DNA from: Megalopta genalis
Taxonomy: Eukaryota > Arthropoda > Insecta > Hymenoptera > Halictidae
Direction: 5' to 3'
NCBI RefSeq assembly: GCF_051020955.1
Contig: NW_027476714.1
Span: 1-64,000, forward strand
Length of the DNA: 64,000 bases
Shown here: positions 9,911-23,503 of the stretch, piece by piece
Layout: the number at the start of each line of letters is the position of its first letter
How positions within the stretch are numbered: position 1 is the stretch's first letter
Position numbers and translations under genes: made by a program
The notes under the pieces: model-generated
What the model was told of the DNA's origin: nothing
Seen by the model: only the letters and a program-made list of their open reading frames with translations
Database searches by the model: none

Positions 9911-12748
9911 TTGTGTCGCATGGATTTGAAGCTAAGCCTTCTATTTCGCATTGATTTGAAGCTATATCATGTGTTTCGCTTGGATTTGAAGCTATCTCGT
10001 TTGTTTCGCATGCAGTTGAAGCTAAATCATGTATATCACAAGTATCTGAAGCTAAACCATTTGTTTCGCATGGATTTGAAGGTAAATCTTCTACTTCCCA
10101 TTGATTTGAAGTTAAATCAAGTGTTACGCTTGGATTTGAAGCTAACTCGTTTGTTTCGCATGCAGCTGAAGCTAAATCATGTATATCACAAGTATTTGAA
10201 GCTAAACCTATTGTTTCGTATGGATTTGAAGGTAAATCTTCTACTTCGCATTGATTTGAAGTCAAATCATGTGTTACGCTTGGATCTAAAGCTTACTCGT
10301 TTTTTTCGCCTGCATTTGAAGCTTTATCACTTATATCGCAAGTATAGGAAGCTAAATAATTTGTGTTGCATGGATTTGATGCTAAGCCTTCTACTTCGCA
10401 TTGATTTGAAGCTAAATCATGTGTTACGCTTGGATTTGAAGATCACTCGTGTGTTTCGCCTGCATTTGAAACTATATCACTTATATCGCAAGTATAAGAA
10501 GCTAAATAATTTGTGTTGCATGGATTTGATGGTAAGCCTTCTATTTCGCATTGATTTGAAGCTAAATCATGTGTTTCGCTTGGATTTGAATCTAACTCGT
10601 TTGTTTCGCGTGCAGTTGAAACTAAATCATGTATATCACAAGTATTTGAAGCTAAACCATTTGTTTCGCATGGATTTGAACCTAAATCTTCTACTTTGCA
10701 TTGATTTGAAGTTAAATCATGTGTTACGCTTGGATTTAAAGCTCACTCGTTTGTTTCACCTGCATTTGAAGCTTTATCACTTATATCGCAAGTATAAGAA
10801 GATAAATGATTTGTGTTGCATGGATTTGATGCTAAGCCTTCTACTTCGCATTGATTTGAAGCTAAATCATGTGTTTCGCTTGGATTTGAAGCTAACTCGT
10901 TTGTTTCGCATGCAGTTGAAGCTAAATCATGTATATCACAAGTATTTGAAGCTAAACCATTTGTTTCGCATGGATTTGAAGATAAGCCTTCTACATCGCA
11001 TTGATTTGAAGTTAAATCATGTGTTTCCCTTGGATTTGAAGCTAACTCGTTTGTTTCGCGTGCAGTTGAAGCTAAATCATGTATATCACAAGTATTTGAA
11101 GCTAAACCATTTGTTTCGCATGGATTTGAAGATAAGTCTTCTACTTCGCATTGATTTGAAGTTAAGTCATGTGTTACACTTGGATTTAAAGCTTACTCGT
11201 TTGTTTCGCCTGCATTTGAAGCTTTATCACTTATATCGCAAGTATAAGAAGCTAAATACTTTGTGTTGCATGGATTTGATGCTAAGCCTTCTACTTCGCA
11301 TTGATTTGAATCTAAATCATGTGTTTCGCTTGGATCTGAAGCTATCTCGTTTGTTTCGCATGCAGCTGAAGCTAAATCATGTATATCACAAGTATTTGAA
11401 GCTACACCATTTGTTTCGCATGGATTTGAAGGTAAATCTTCTTCTTCGCATTGATTTGAAGTTAAATCATGTGTTACGCTTGGATTTGAAGATCACTCGT
11501 GTTTTTCGCCTGCATTTGAAGCTATATCACTTATATCGCAAGAATAAGAAGCTAAATAATTTGTGTTGCATGGATTTGATGGTAAGCCTTCTACTTCGCA
11601 TTGATTTGACGTTAAATCATGTGTTTCCCTTGGGTGTGAAGCTAAATCGTTTGTTTCGAATGCAGCTGAAGCAAATTCATGTGTATCACAAGTATTTGAA
11701 GCTGAACCATTTGTTTCGCATGGATTTGAAGGTAAATCTTCTACTTCGCATTGATTTGAAGATAAATCATGTGTTACGCTTGGATTTGAAGATCACTCGT
11801 GTTTTTCGCCTGCATTTGAAGCTATATCACTTATATCGCAAGAATAAGAAGCTAAATAATTTGTGTTGCATGGATTTGATGCTAAGTCTTCTACTTCGCA
11901 TTGATTTGAAGCTAAATCATGTGTTTCGCTTGGTTTTGAAGCTAACTCGTTTGTTTCGCATGCAGCTGAAGCTAAATCATGTATATCACAAGTATTTGAA
12001 GCTAAACCATTTGTTTCGCATGGATTTGAAGGTAAATCTTCTACTTCGCATTGATTTGAAGATAAATCATGTGTTACGCTTGGATTTGAAGATCACTCGT
12101 GTGTTTCGCCTGCATTTGAAGCTTTATCACTTATATCGCAAGTATAAGAAGCTAAATACTTTGTGTTGCATGGATTTGATGCTAAGCCTTCTAATTCGCA
12201 TTGATTTGAAGCTAAATCATGTGTTTCGCTTGGATTTGAAGCTATCTCGTTTGTTTCGCATGCAGCTGAAGCTAAATCATGTATATCACAAGTATTTGAA
12301 GCTACACCATTTGTTTCGCATGGATTTGAAGGTAAATCTTCTACTTCGCATTGATTTGAAGTTAAATCATGTTTTACGCTTGGATTTGAAGATCACTCGT
12401 GTGTTTCGCCTGTATTTGAAGCTATATCACTTATATCGCAAGTATAAGAAGCTAAATAATTTGTGTTGCATGGATTTGATGGTAAGCCTTCTACTTCGCA
12501 TTGATTTGACGTTAAATCATGTGTTTCCCTTGGGTGTGAAGCTAAATCGTTTGTTTCGAATGCAGCTGAAGCAAATTCATGTGTATCACAAGTATTTGAA
12601 GCTGAACCATTTGTTTCGCAGGGATTTGAAATTAAATCACGTGTTACGCGTGGATTTGAAGATCACTCGTTTGTTTCGTCTATATCACTATATCGCAGAT
12701 ATAGTGATAGCTATATCACTTATATCGCAAGAATACGAAGCTAAATAA
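9911..12748 (+). other. 945-codon open frame in the satellite, probably not a gene
   Basis: It runs between two hairpin insertions. The 19-bp net gain at 12683 shifts it into the other plus frame, giving the tail LISQEYEAK and a TAA in GCTAAATAA. The frames ending at 7531, 9320, 9909 and 63533 finish the same way, so the hairpin cassette, not gene structure, sets their length. Confidence 0.25.
12683..12709. repeat. Hairpin-forming inverted repeat, copy 4 (loop variant)
   Basis: Both 10-bp arms are intact (12683-12692 and 12700-12709). The loop reads TCGCAGA instead of TCGCAGC. It sits in the copy of 8701-9330 located at offset 3428. Confidence 0.85.
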
Positions 12749-13340
12749 TTTGTGTCGCATGGATTTGAAGTTAAGCCTTCTATTTCGCATTGATTTGAAG
12801 CTAAATCATGTGTTTCGCTTGGATTTGAAGCTAACTCGTTTGTTTCGCATGCAGCTGAAGCTAAATCATGTATATCACAAGTATTTGAAGCTAAACCTAT
12901 TGTTTCGCATGGATTTGAAGGTAAATCTTCTACTTCGCATTGATTTGAAGTCAAATCATGTGTTACGCTTGGATCTAAAGCTTACTCGTTTTTTTCGCCT
13001 GCATTTGAAGCTTTATCACTTATATCGCAAGTATAGGAAGCTAAATAATTTGTGTTGCATGGATTTGATGCTAAGCCTTCTACTTCGCATTGATTTGAAG
13101 CTAAATCATGTGTTTCGCTTGGATTTGAAGCTAACTCGTTTGTTTCGCATGCAGCCGAAACTAAATCATGTGTATCACAAGTATTTAAAGCTAAACCATC
13201 TGTTTCGCATGGATTTGAAGGTAAATCTCCTACATCCCATTGATTTGAAGTTATATCATGTGTTACGCTTGGATTTGAAGATCACTCGTTTGTTTCACCT
13301 GCATTTGAAGCTATATCACTTATATCGCAAGGATACGTAG

Positions 13341-15995
13341 CTAAATAATTTGTGTCGCATGGATTTGATGCTAAGCCTTCTATTTCGCATTGATTTGAAG
13401 CTAAATCATGTGTTTCGCTTGGATTTGAAGCTAACTCGTTTGTTTCGCATGCAGCTGAAGATAATCATGTATATCACAAGTATTTGAAGCTAAACCAATT
13501 GTTTCGCATGGATTTGAAGGTAAATCTTCTACTTCGCATTGATTTGAAGTTAAATCATGTGTTACGCTTGGATCTAAAGCTTACTCTTTTTGTTTCGCCT
13601 GCATTTGCAGCTTTATCACTTATATCGCAAGTATAAGAAGCTAAATAATTTGTGTTGCATGGATTTGATGCTAAGCCTTCTACTTCGCATTGATTTGAAG
13701 CTAAATCATGTGTTTCGCTTGGATTTGGAGCTAACTCGTTTGTTTTCGCATGCAGCTGAAGCTAAATCATGTATATCACAAGTATTTGAAGCTAAACCAT
13801 TTGTTTCGCATGGATTTGAAGGTAAATCTTCTACTTCCCATTGATTTGAAGTTAAATCATGTGTTACGCTTGGACTTGAAGATCACTCGTTTGTTTCGCC
13901 TGCATTTGTAGCTTCATCACTTATATCGCAAGTATACGAAGCTAAATAATTTGTGTCGCATGGATTTGATGCTAAGCCTTCTATTTCGCATTGATTTGAA
14001 GCTCAATCATGTGTTTCGCTTGGATTTGAAGCTAACTCGTTCGTATCGCATGCAGCTGAAGCTAAATCATGTATATCACAAGTATTTGAAGCTAAACCAT
14101 TTGTTTCGCATGGATTTGAAGGTAAATCTGCTACTTCCCTTTGATTTGAAATTAAATCAAGTGTTACGCTCGGATTTGAAGATCACTCGTTTGTTTCGCC
14201 TGCATTTGAAGCTATATCACTTATATCGTAAGTATACGTAGCTAAATAATTTGTGTCGCATGGATTTGATGCTAAGCCTTCTATTTCGCATTGATTTGAA
14301 GCTAAATCATGTGTTTCGCTTGGATTTGAATCTAACTCGTTTGTTTCGCATGCAGCTGAAGCTAAATCATGTATATCACATGTATTTGAAGCTAAACCAT
14401 TTGTTTCGCATGGATTTGAAGGTAAATCTTCTACTTCGTATTGATTTGAATTTAAATCATGTGTTACGCTTGGATTTTAAGCTCACTCGTTTGTTTCGCA
14501 TGCAGCTGAAGCTAAATCATGTATATCACAAGTATTTGAAACTAAACCATTTGTTACGCATGGATTTGAAGGTAAATCTTCTACTTCCCATTGATTTGAA
14601 GTTAAATCATGTGTTACGCTTGGATTTGAAGCTAACTCGTTTGTTTCGCATGAAGCTGAAGCTAAATCATGTATATCACAAGTATTTGAAGCTAAACCAT
14701 TTGTTTCGCATGGATTTGAAGGTAAATCTTCTACTTCGTATTGATTTGAATTTAAATCATGTGTTACGCTTGGATTTTAAGCTCACTCGTTTGTTTCGCC
14801 TGCATTTGAAGCTTTATCACTTATATCGCAAGTATAAGAAGCTAAATAATTTTTGTTGCATTGGATTTCATGCTAAGCCTTCTACTTCACATTGATTTGA
14901 AGCTAAATCATGTGTTTCGCTTGGATTTGAAGCTAACTCGTTTGTTTCGCGTGCAGTTGAAGCTAAATCATGTATGTCACAAGTATTTGAAGCTAAACCA
15001 TTTGTTTCGCATGGATTTGAAGATAAATCTTCTACTTCGCATTTATTTGAAGTTGAATCATGTGTTACGCTTGGATCTAAAGCTTACTCGTTTGTTTCGC
15101 CTGCATTTGAAGCTTGATCACTTATATCGCAAGTATAAGAAGCTTAATAATTTGTGTTGCATGGATTTGATGCTAAGCCTTCTACTTCGCATTGATTTGA
15201 AGCTAAATCATGTGTTTCGCTTGGATTTGAAGCTAACTCGTTTGTTTCGCATGCAGCTGAAGCTAAATCATGTATATCACAAGTATTTGAAGCTAAACCA
15301 ATTGTTTCGCATGGATTTGAAGGTAAATCTTCTACTTCGCATTGATTTGAAGTTAAATCATGTGTTACGCTTGGATTTGAAGATCATTCGTTTATTTCGC
15401 CTGCATTTGAAGCTATATCACTTATATCGCAAGGATAAGACGCTAAATAATTTGTGTTGCTTGGATTTGATGGTAAGCCTTCTACTTCGCATTGATTTGA
15501 AGTTAAATCATGTGTTTCCCTTGGGTGTGAAGCTAAATCGTTTGTTTCGCATGCAGCTGAAGCAAATTCATGTGTATCACAAGTATTTGAAGCTGAACCA
15601 TTTGTTTCGCATGGATTTGAAGGTAAATCTGCTACTTCCCTTTGATTTGAAATTAAATCAAGTGTTACGCTTGGATTTGAAGATCACTCGTTTGTTTCGC
15701 CTGCATTTGAAGCTATATCACTTATATCGTAAGTATACGTAGCTAAATAATTTGTGTCGCATGGATTTGATTCTAAGCCTTCTATTTCGCATTGATTTGA
15801 AGCTAAATCATGTGTTTCGCTTGGATTTGAAGCTAACTCGTTTGTTTCGCATGCAGCTGAAGCTAAATCATGTATATCACATGTATTTGAAGCTAAACCA
15901 TTTGTTTCGCATGGATTTGAAGGTAAATCTTCTACTTCGTATTGATTTGAATTTAAATCATGTGTTACGCTTGGATTTGAAGATCACTCGTGTTT
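13341..15995 (+). repeat. Satellite block A' (re-copied block A)
   Basis: Block A variants reappear after 8.4 kb of block B type: the GTAAGTATACGTAGC unit 10, CTGCTACTTCCCTTTG unit 6, GATTTTAAGCTCAC unit 8 and the TTTTTGTTGCATTGG junction near 14850. It ends in a hybrid unit with an extra A (CTTGCAATTTGAAAC near 16000). Confidence 0.75.
13453..14712 (+). repeat. Right copy of 13.45-kb-spaced duplication (partner 1-1260)
   Basis: This segment carries the same private insertions as 1-1260, so it is a block copy. The sequence that follows (14721-15349) matches 4263-4891 at an offset of 10458, and 15013-15760 matches 1261-2010 at an offset of 13752. The copied block was therefore rearranged by about 300 bp after or during transfer. 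Confidence 0.85.
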
Positions 15996-16579
15996 TTCGC
16001 TTGCAATTTGAAACTATATCACTTATATCGCAAGTATAAGAAGCTAAATACTTTGTGTTGCATGGATTTGATGCTAAGCCTTCTACTTCGCATTGATTTG
16101 AAGCTAAATCATGTGTTTCGCTTGGATTTGAAGCTAACTCGTTTGTTTCGCATGCAGTTGAAGCTAAATCATGTATATCACAAGTATTTGAAGCTAAACC
16201 ATTTGTTTCGCATGGATTTGAAGATAAGTCTTCTACTTCGCATTGATTTGAAGTTAAATCATGTGTTACGCTTGGATTTAAAGCTCACTCGTTTGTTTCA
16301 CCTGCATTTGAAGCTTTATCACTTATATCGCAAGTATAAGAAGATAAATGATTTGTGTTGCATGGATTTGATGCTAAGCCTTCTACTTCGCATTGATTTG
16401 AAGCTAAATCATGTGTTTCGCTTGGATTTGAAGCTAACTCGTTTGTTTCGCATGCAGTTGAAGCTAAATCATGTATATCACAAGTATTTGAAGCTAAACC
16501 ATTTGTTTCGCATGGATTTGAAGATAAGTCTTCTACTTCGCATTGATTTGAAGTTAAATCATGTGTTACGCTTGGATCT

Positions 16580-17499
16580 AAAGCTTACTCGTTTGTTTCG
16601 CCTGCATTTGAAGCTTTATCACTTATATCGCAAGTATAAGAAGCTAAATACTTTGTGTTGCATGGATTTGATGCTAAGCCTTCTACTTCGCATTGATTTG
16701 AAGCTAAATCATGTGTTTCGCTTGGATTTGAAGCTAACTCGTTTGTTTCGCATGCAGCTGAAGCTAAATCATGTATATCACAAGTATTTGAAGCTAAACC
16801 ATTTGTTTCGCATGGATTTGAAGGTAAATCTTCTACTTCCCATTGATTTGAAGTTAAATCAAGTGTTTCCCTTGGAATTGAAGCTAACTCGTTTGTTTCG
16901 CGTGCAGTTGAAGCTAAATCATGTATATCACAAGTATTTGAAGCTAAACCATTTGTTTCGCATGGATTTGAAGATAAGTCTTCTACTTCGCATTGATTTG
17001 AAGTTAAATCATGTGTTACGCTTGGATCTAAAGCTTACTCGTTTGTTTCGCCTGCATTTGAAGCTTTATCACTTATATCGCAAGTATAAGAAGCTAAATA
17101 CTTTGTGTTGCATGGATTTGATGCTATGCCTTCTACTTCGCATTGATTTGAAGCTAAATCATGTGTTTCGCTTGGATTTGAAGCTAACTCGTTTGTTTCG
17201 CATGCAGCTGAAGCTAAATCATGTATATCACAAGTATTTGAAGCAAAACCATTTGTTTCGCATGGATTTGATGGTAAATCTTCTTCTTCCCATTGATTTG
17301 AAGTTAAATCAAGTGTTACGCTTGGATTTGAAGATCACTCGTTTGTTTCACCTGAATTTGAAGCTATATCACTTATATCGCAATTATATGAAGCTAAATA
17401 ATTTGTGTTGCATGGATTTGATGCTAAGCCTTCTACTTCGCATTGATTTGAAGCTAAATCACGTGTTTCGCTTGGATTTGAAGCTAACTCGTTTGTTTC
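16580..17499 (+). repeat. Right copy of 11.06-kb-spaced duplication (partner 5521-6440)
   Basis: It is collinear with 5521-6440 and has scattered single substitutions (for example GATGCTATGCC near 17121 and GAAGCAAAACC near 17241). Collinearity ends where this copy continues GCATGCAGCTG and the partner GCGTGCAGTTG. Confidence 0.78.
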
Positions 17500-19799
17500 G
17501 CATGCAGCTGAAGCTAGATCATGTATATCACAAGTATTTGAAGCTAAACCATTTGTTTCGCATGGATTTGAAGGTAAATCTTCTACATCCCATTGATTTG
17601 AAGTTAAATCATGTGTTACGCTTGGATTTGAAGCTAACTCGTTTGTTTCGCATGCAGCTGAAGCTAAATCATGTATATCACAAGTATTTGAAGCTAAACC
17701 ACTTGTTTCGCATGGATTTGAAGGTAAATCTTCTACTTCGTATTGATTTGAATTTAAATCATGTGTTACGCTAGGATTTTAAACTCACTCGTTTGTGTCG
17801 CCTGCATTTGAAGCTTTGTCACTTATATCGCAAGTATAAGAAGCTAAATAATTTTTGTTGCATGGATTTAATGCTAAGCCTACTACTTCGCATTGATTTG
17901 AAGCTAAATCATGTGTTTCGCTTGGATTTGAAGGTAACTCGTTTGTTTCGCGTGCAGTTGAAGCTAAATCATGTATATCACAAGTATTTGAAGCTAAACC
18001 ATTTGTTTCGCATGGATTTGAAGATAAATCTTCTACTTCGCATTGATTTGAAGTTAAATCATGTGTTACGCTTGGATCTAAAGCTTACTCGTTTGTTTCG
18101 CCTGCATTTGAAGCTTTATCACTTATATCGCAAGTATAAGAAGCTAAATACTTTGTGTTGCATGGATTTGATGCTAAGCCTTCTACTTCGCATTGATTTA
18201 AAGTTAAATCATGTGTTTCCCTTGGATTTGAAGCTAACTCGTTTGTTTCGCATGCAGCTGAAGCTAAATCATGTATATCACAAGTATTTGAAGCTAAACC
18301 ATTTGTTTCGCATGGATTTGAAGGTAAATCTTCTTCTTCGCATTGATTTGAAGTTAAATCATGTGTTACACTTGGATTTAAAGCTCACTCGTTTGTTTCG
18401 CCTGCATTTGAAGCTTTATCTTTTATATCGCAAGTATAAGAAGCTAAATAATTTGTGTTGCATGGATTTGATGCTAAGCCTTCTACTTCGCATTGATTTG
18501 AAGTTAAATCATGTGTTTCCCTTGGATTTGAAGCTAACTCGTTTGTTTCGCGTGCAGTTGAAGCTAAATCATGTATATCACAAGTATTGGAAGCTAAACC
18601 ATTTGTTTCGCATGGATTTGAAGATAAGTCTTCTACTTCGCATTGATTTGAAGTTAAATCATGTGTTACGCTTGGATCTAAAGCTTACTCGTTTGTTTCG
18701 CCTGCATTTGAAGCTTTATCACTTATATCGCAAGTATAAGAAGCTAAATACTTTGTGTTGCATGAATTTGATGCTAAGCCTTCTACTTCGCATTGATTTG
18801 AAGCTAAATCATGTGTTTCGCTTGGATTTGAAGCTAACTCGTTTGTTTCGCATGCAGCTGAAGCTAAATCATGTATATCACAAGTATTTGAAGCTAAACC
18901 ATTTGTTTCGCATGGATTTGAAGGTAAATCTTCTACTTCCCATTGATTTGAAGTTAAATCAAGTGTTACGCTTGGAGTTGAAGCTAACTCGTTTGTTTCG
19001 CTTGCAGCTGAAGCTAAATAATGTATATCATAAGTATTTGAAGCTAAACCATTTGTTTCGCTTGGATTTGAAGTTAAATCTTCTACTTCCGTTGATTTGA
19101 AGTTAAATCATGTGTTACGCTTGGATTTGAAGATCACTCGTGTGTTTCGCCTGCATTTGATGCTATATCACTTATATCGCAAGTATAAGAAGCTAAATAA
19201 TTTGTGTTGCATGGATTTGATGGTAAGCCTTCTACTTCGCATTTATTTGAAGTTAAATCATGTGTTTCCCTTGGGTGTGAAGCTAAATCGTTTGTTTCGC
19301 ATGCAGCTTAAGCAAATTCATGTGTATCACAAGTATTTGAAGCTGAACCATTTGTTTCGCATGGATTTGAATTTAAATCACGTATTACGCTTGGATTTGA
19401 AGATCACTCGTTTGTTTCGCCTGCATTTGAAGCTTTATCACTTATATCGCAAGTATAAGAAGCTAAATAATTTGTGTTGCATGGATTTGATGCTAAGCCT
19501 TCTACTTCGCATTGATTTGTAGTGAAATCATGTGTTTCGCTTGGATCTGATGCTAACTCGTTTGTTTCGCATGCAGTTGAAGCTAAATCATGTATATCAC
19601 AAGTATCTGAAGCTAAACCATTTGTTTCGCATGGATTTGAAGATAAGTCTTCTACTTCGCATTGATTTGAAGTTAAATCATGTGTTACGCTTGGATCTAA
19701 AGCTTACTCGTTTGTTTCGCCTGCATTTGAAGCTTTATCACTTATATCGCAAGTATAAGAAGCTAAATACTTTGTGTTGCATGGATTTAATGCTAAGCC

Positions 19800-21280
19800 T
19801 TCTACTTCGCATTGATTTGAAGCTAAATCATGTGTTTCGCTTGGATTTGAAGCTAACTCGTTTGTTTCGCATGCAGCTGAAGCTAAATCATGTATATCAC
19901 AAGTATTTGAAGCTAAACCATTTGTTTCGCATGGATTTGAAGGTAAATCTTCTACTTCCCATTGATTTGAAGTTAAATCAAGTGTTACGCTTGGAGTTGA
20001 AGCTAACTCGTTTGTTTCGCTTGCAGCTGAAGCTAAATAATGTATATCACAAGTATTTGAAGCTAAACCATTTGTTTCGTTTGGATTTGAAGTTAAATCT
20101 TCTACTTCCCGTTGATTTGAAGTTAAATCATGTGTTACGCTTGGATTTGAAGATCACTCGTGTGTTTCGCCTGCATTTGATGCTATATCACTTATATCGC
20201 AAGTATAAGAAGCTAAATAATTTGTGTTGCATGGATTTGATGCTAAGTCTTCTACTTCGCATTGATTTGAAGTTAAATCATGTGTTACGCTTGGATCTAA
20301 AGCTTACTCGTTAGTTTCGCCTGCATTTGAAGCTTTATCACTAATATCGCAAGTATAAGAAGCTAAATACATTGTGTTGCATGGATTTGATGCTAAGCCT
20401 TCTACTTCGCATTGATTTGAAGCTAAATCATGTGTTTCGCTTGGATTTGAAGCTAACTCGTTTGTTTCGCATGCAGCTGAAGCTAAATCATGTATATCAC
20501 AAGTATTTGAAGCTAAACCATTTGTTTCGCATGGATTTGAAGGTAAATCTTCTACTTCCCATTGATTTGAAGTTAAATCAAGTGTTACGCTTGGAGTTGA
20601 AGCTAACTCGTTTGTTTCGCTTGCAGCTGAAGCTAAATCATGTATATCACAAGTATTTGAAGCTAAACCATTTGTTTCGTTTGGATTTGAAGTTAAATCT
20701 TCTACTTCCCGTTGATTTGAAGTTAAATCATGTGTTACGCTTGGATTTGAAGATCACTCGTGTGTTTCGCCTGCATTTGATGCTATATCACTTATATCGC
20801 AAGTATAAGAAGCTAAATAATTTGTGTTGCATGGATTTGATGCTAAGTCTTCTACTTCGCATTGATTTGAAGTTAAATCATGTGTTACGCTTGGATCTAA
20901 AGCTTACTCGTTAGTTTCGCCTGCATTTGAAGCTTTATCACTTATATCGCAAGTATAAGAAGCTAAATACATTGTGTTGCATGGATTTGATGCTAAGCCT
21001 TCTACTTCGCATTGATTTGAAGCTAAATCATGTGTTTCGCTTGGATTTGAAGCTAACTCGTTTGTTTCGCATGCAGCTGAAGCTAAATCATGTATATCAC
21101 AAGTATTTGAAGCTAAACCATTTGTTTCGCATGGATTTGAAGGTAAATCTTCTACTTCCCATTGATTTGAAGTTAAATCAAGTGTTACGCTTGGAGTTGA
21201 AGCTAACTCGTTTGTTTCGCTTGCAGCTGAAGCTAAATCATGTATATCACAAGTATTTGAAGCTAAACCATTTGTTTCGC
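19800..21280 (+). repeat. 600-bp tandem amplification, about 2.5 copies
   Basis: Two consecutive HORs form a 600-bp unit repeated in tandem. The marker CTTGGAGTTGAAGC appears near 19993, 20593 and 21193; TCCCGTTGATTTG near 20107 and 20707; ACTCGTTAGTTTCGCC near 20307 and 20907; and AAATACATTGTG near 20366 and 20966. The third copy departs at about 21280. An older relative of the same marker is at 18973. Confidence 0.85.
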
Positions 21281-22439
21281 ATGGATTTGAAGGTAAATCT
21301 TCTACTTCGCATTGATTTGAAGTTAAATCATGTGTTACGCTTGGATTTGAAGATCACTCGTTTGTTTCGCCTGCATTTGAAGCTTTATCACTTATATCGC
21401 AAGTATAAGCAGCTAAATAATTTGTGTTGCATGGATTTGATGGTAAGCCGTCTACTTCGCATTGATTTGTAGTTAAATCATGTGTTTCGCTTGGATCTGA
21501 TGCTAATTCGTTTGTTTCGCATGCAGTTGAAGCTAAATCATGTATATCAAAGGTATTTGAAGCTAAGCCATTCGTTTCGCATGGATTTGAAGGTAAATCT
21601 TCTACTTCGCATTGATTTGAAGTTAAATCATGAGTTACGCTTGGATTTAAAGCTTACTCGTTTGTTTCGCCTGCATTTGAAGCTTTATCACTTATATCGC
21701 AAGTATAAGAAGCTAAATAATTTGTGTTGCATGGATTTGATGCTAAGCCTTCTATTTCGCATTGATTTGAAGCTAAATCATGTGTTTCGCTTGGATTTGA
21801 AGCTAACTCGTTTGTTTCGCATGCAGTTGAAACTAAATCATGTATATCACAAGTATTTGAAGCTAAACCATTTGTTTCGCATGGATTTGAACCTAAATCT
21901 TCTACTTTGCATTGATTTGAAGTTAAATCATGTGTTACGCTTGGATTTAAAGCTCACTCGTTTGTTTCACCTGCATTTGAAGCTTTATCACTTATATCGC
22001 AAGTATAAGAAGATAAATGATTTCTGTTGCATGGATTTGATGCTAAGCCTTCTACTTCGCATTGATTTGAAGCTAAATCATGTGTTTCGCTTGGATTTGA
22101 AGCTAACCTCGTTTGTTTCGCATGCAGTTAAAGCTAAATCATGTATATCACAAGTATTTGAAGCTAAACCATTTGTTTCGCATGGATTTGAAGGTAAATC
22201 TTCTACTTCGCTTTGATTTGAAGTTAAATCATGTGTTACGCTTGGATTTAAAGCTCACTCGTTTCTTTCGCCTGCATTTGATGCTTTATCACTTATATCG
22301 CAAGTATAAGAAGCTAAATAATTTGTGTTGCATGGATTTGATGCTAAGCCTTCTACTTCGCATTGATTTGAAGCTAAATCATGTGTTTCGCTTTGATTTG
22401 AAGCTAACTCGTTTGTTTCGCATGCAGCTGAATCTAAAT

Positions 22440-23335
22440 CATGTATATCACAAGTATTTGAAGCTAAACCATTTGTTTCGCATGGATTTAAAGGTAAATC
22501 TTCTACTTCCCATTGATTTGAAGTTAAATCACGTGTTACGTTTGGATGTGAAGATCACTGGTTTGTTTCACCTGCATTTGAAGCTATATCACTTATATTG
22601 CAAGTATACGAAGCTAAATAATTTGTGTCGCATGGATTTGATGCTAAGCCTTCTATTTCGCATTGATTTGAAGCTAAATCATGTGTTTCGCTTGCATTTG
22701 AAGCTAACTCGTTTGTTTCGCATGCAGCTGAAGCTAAATCATGTATATCACAAGTATTTGAAGCTAAACCATTTGTTTCGCATGGATTTGAAGATAAATC
22801 TTCTATTTCGCATTGATTTGAATTTAAATCATGTGTTACGCTTGGATTTAAAGCCCCTCGTTTGTTTCGCCTGAATTTGAAGCTTTATCACTTATATCGC
22901 AAGTATAAGAAGCTTAATAATTTGTGTTGCATGGATTTGATGTTAAGCCTTCTACTTCGCATTGATTTGAAGCTAAATCATGTGTTTCGCTTGGATTTGA
23001 AGCTAACTCGTTTGTTTCGCATGAAGCTGAAGCTAAATCATGTATATCAAAAGTATTTGAAGCTAAACCATTTGATTCGCATGGATTTGAAGGTAAATCT
23101 TCTACTTCCCATTGATTTGAAGTTAAATCAAGTGTTACGCTCGGATTTGAAGATCACTCGTTTGTTTCACCTGCATTTGAAGCTATATCACTTATATTGC
23201 AAGTATAGGAAGCTAAATAATTTGTGTCGCATGGATTTGATGCTAAGCCTTCTATTTCGAATTGATTTGAATCTAAATCATGTGTTTTTCTTGGATTTGA
23301 AGCTAACTCGTTTTTTTCGCATGCAGCTGAAGCTA
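22440..23335 (+). repeat. Left copy of 2.855-kb-spaced duplication (partner 25295-26190)
   Basis: The segments are collinear at a constant offset of 2855. They share a 2-bp shortening of unit 8 (AAGCCCCTCG at 22851 and 25706), CGCTTGCATTTG, ATCAAAAGTATTTG and TGTGTTTTTCTTGG. The partner's run is cut at about 26190 by a jump into unit 10 sequence. Confidence 0.8.
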
Positions 23336-23473
23336 AATCATGTATATCACATGTATTTGAAGCTAAACCATTTGTTTCGCATGGATTTGAACCTAAATCT
23401 TCTACTTCGCATTGATTTGAAGTTAAATCATGTGTTTCGCTTGGATTTGAAGCTAACTCGTTTGTTTCGCATG

Positions 23474-23503
23474 CAGTTGAAGCTATATCACTTATATCGC
23501 AAG
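23474..23503 (+). repeat. Hybrid unit 4/9 (half-repeat contraction)
   Basis: The unit starts like unit 4 (CAGTTGAAGC) after a unit 3, but ends like unit 9 (TATATCACTTATATCGCAAG) and is followed by unit 10. The HOR therefore skips from position 4 to position 9, losing 150 bp. The same junction recurs near 28105, 28405, 28705 and 29605. Confidence 0.85.

Larger units (their letters stand above)
4903..13340 (+). repeat. Satellite block B, bearing four of the five hairpin cassettes
   Basis: Typical variants are unit 6 as GAAGATAAGTCTTC, unit 10 as GCTAAATACTTTGTG, unit 3/4 with GCGTGCAGTTG, and units 7/8 with GAAGATCACTCGTGTG. The block contains the hairpin-bearing unit 8/9 junctions at 7466, 9255, 9844 and 12683, always downstream of the CCCTTGGGTGTGAA haplotype. 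The segment 8701-9330 recurs at 12129-12758 with a constant offset of 3428. Confidence 0.75.
15996..21470 (+). repeat. Satellite block B' (re-copied block B without hairpin)
   Basis: ACTTTGTG unit 10 and GAAGATAAGTC unit 6 variants return. 5521-6440 is matched at 16580-17499 (offset 11059, sharing CCCTTGGAATTGAAGC), and 7621-8130 at 18241-18750 (offset 10620, sharing TTATCTTTTATATCGC and AGTATTGGAAGC). No hairpin was found in this block. Its right end is a 600-bp tandem expansion. Confidence 0.72.

Noticed and set aside
9849..10265. Minus-strand open frames (also 12688-12954, 27934-28251, 52168-52353 and 53098-53403) encoding LASNPCETN-type repeats
   Set aside because: They are the antisense open frame of the consensus, stopped once per HOR in most copies. 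They are longer here only because a half-repeat expansion or a 3/8 variant removes the GAGTGA stop. No independent sign of a gene.
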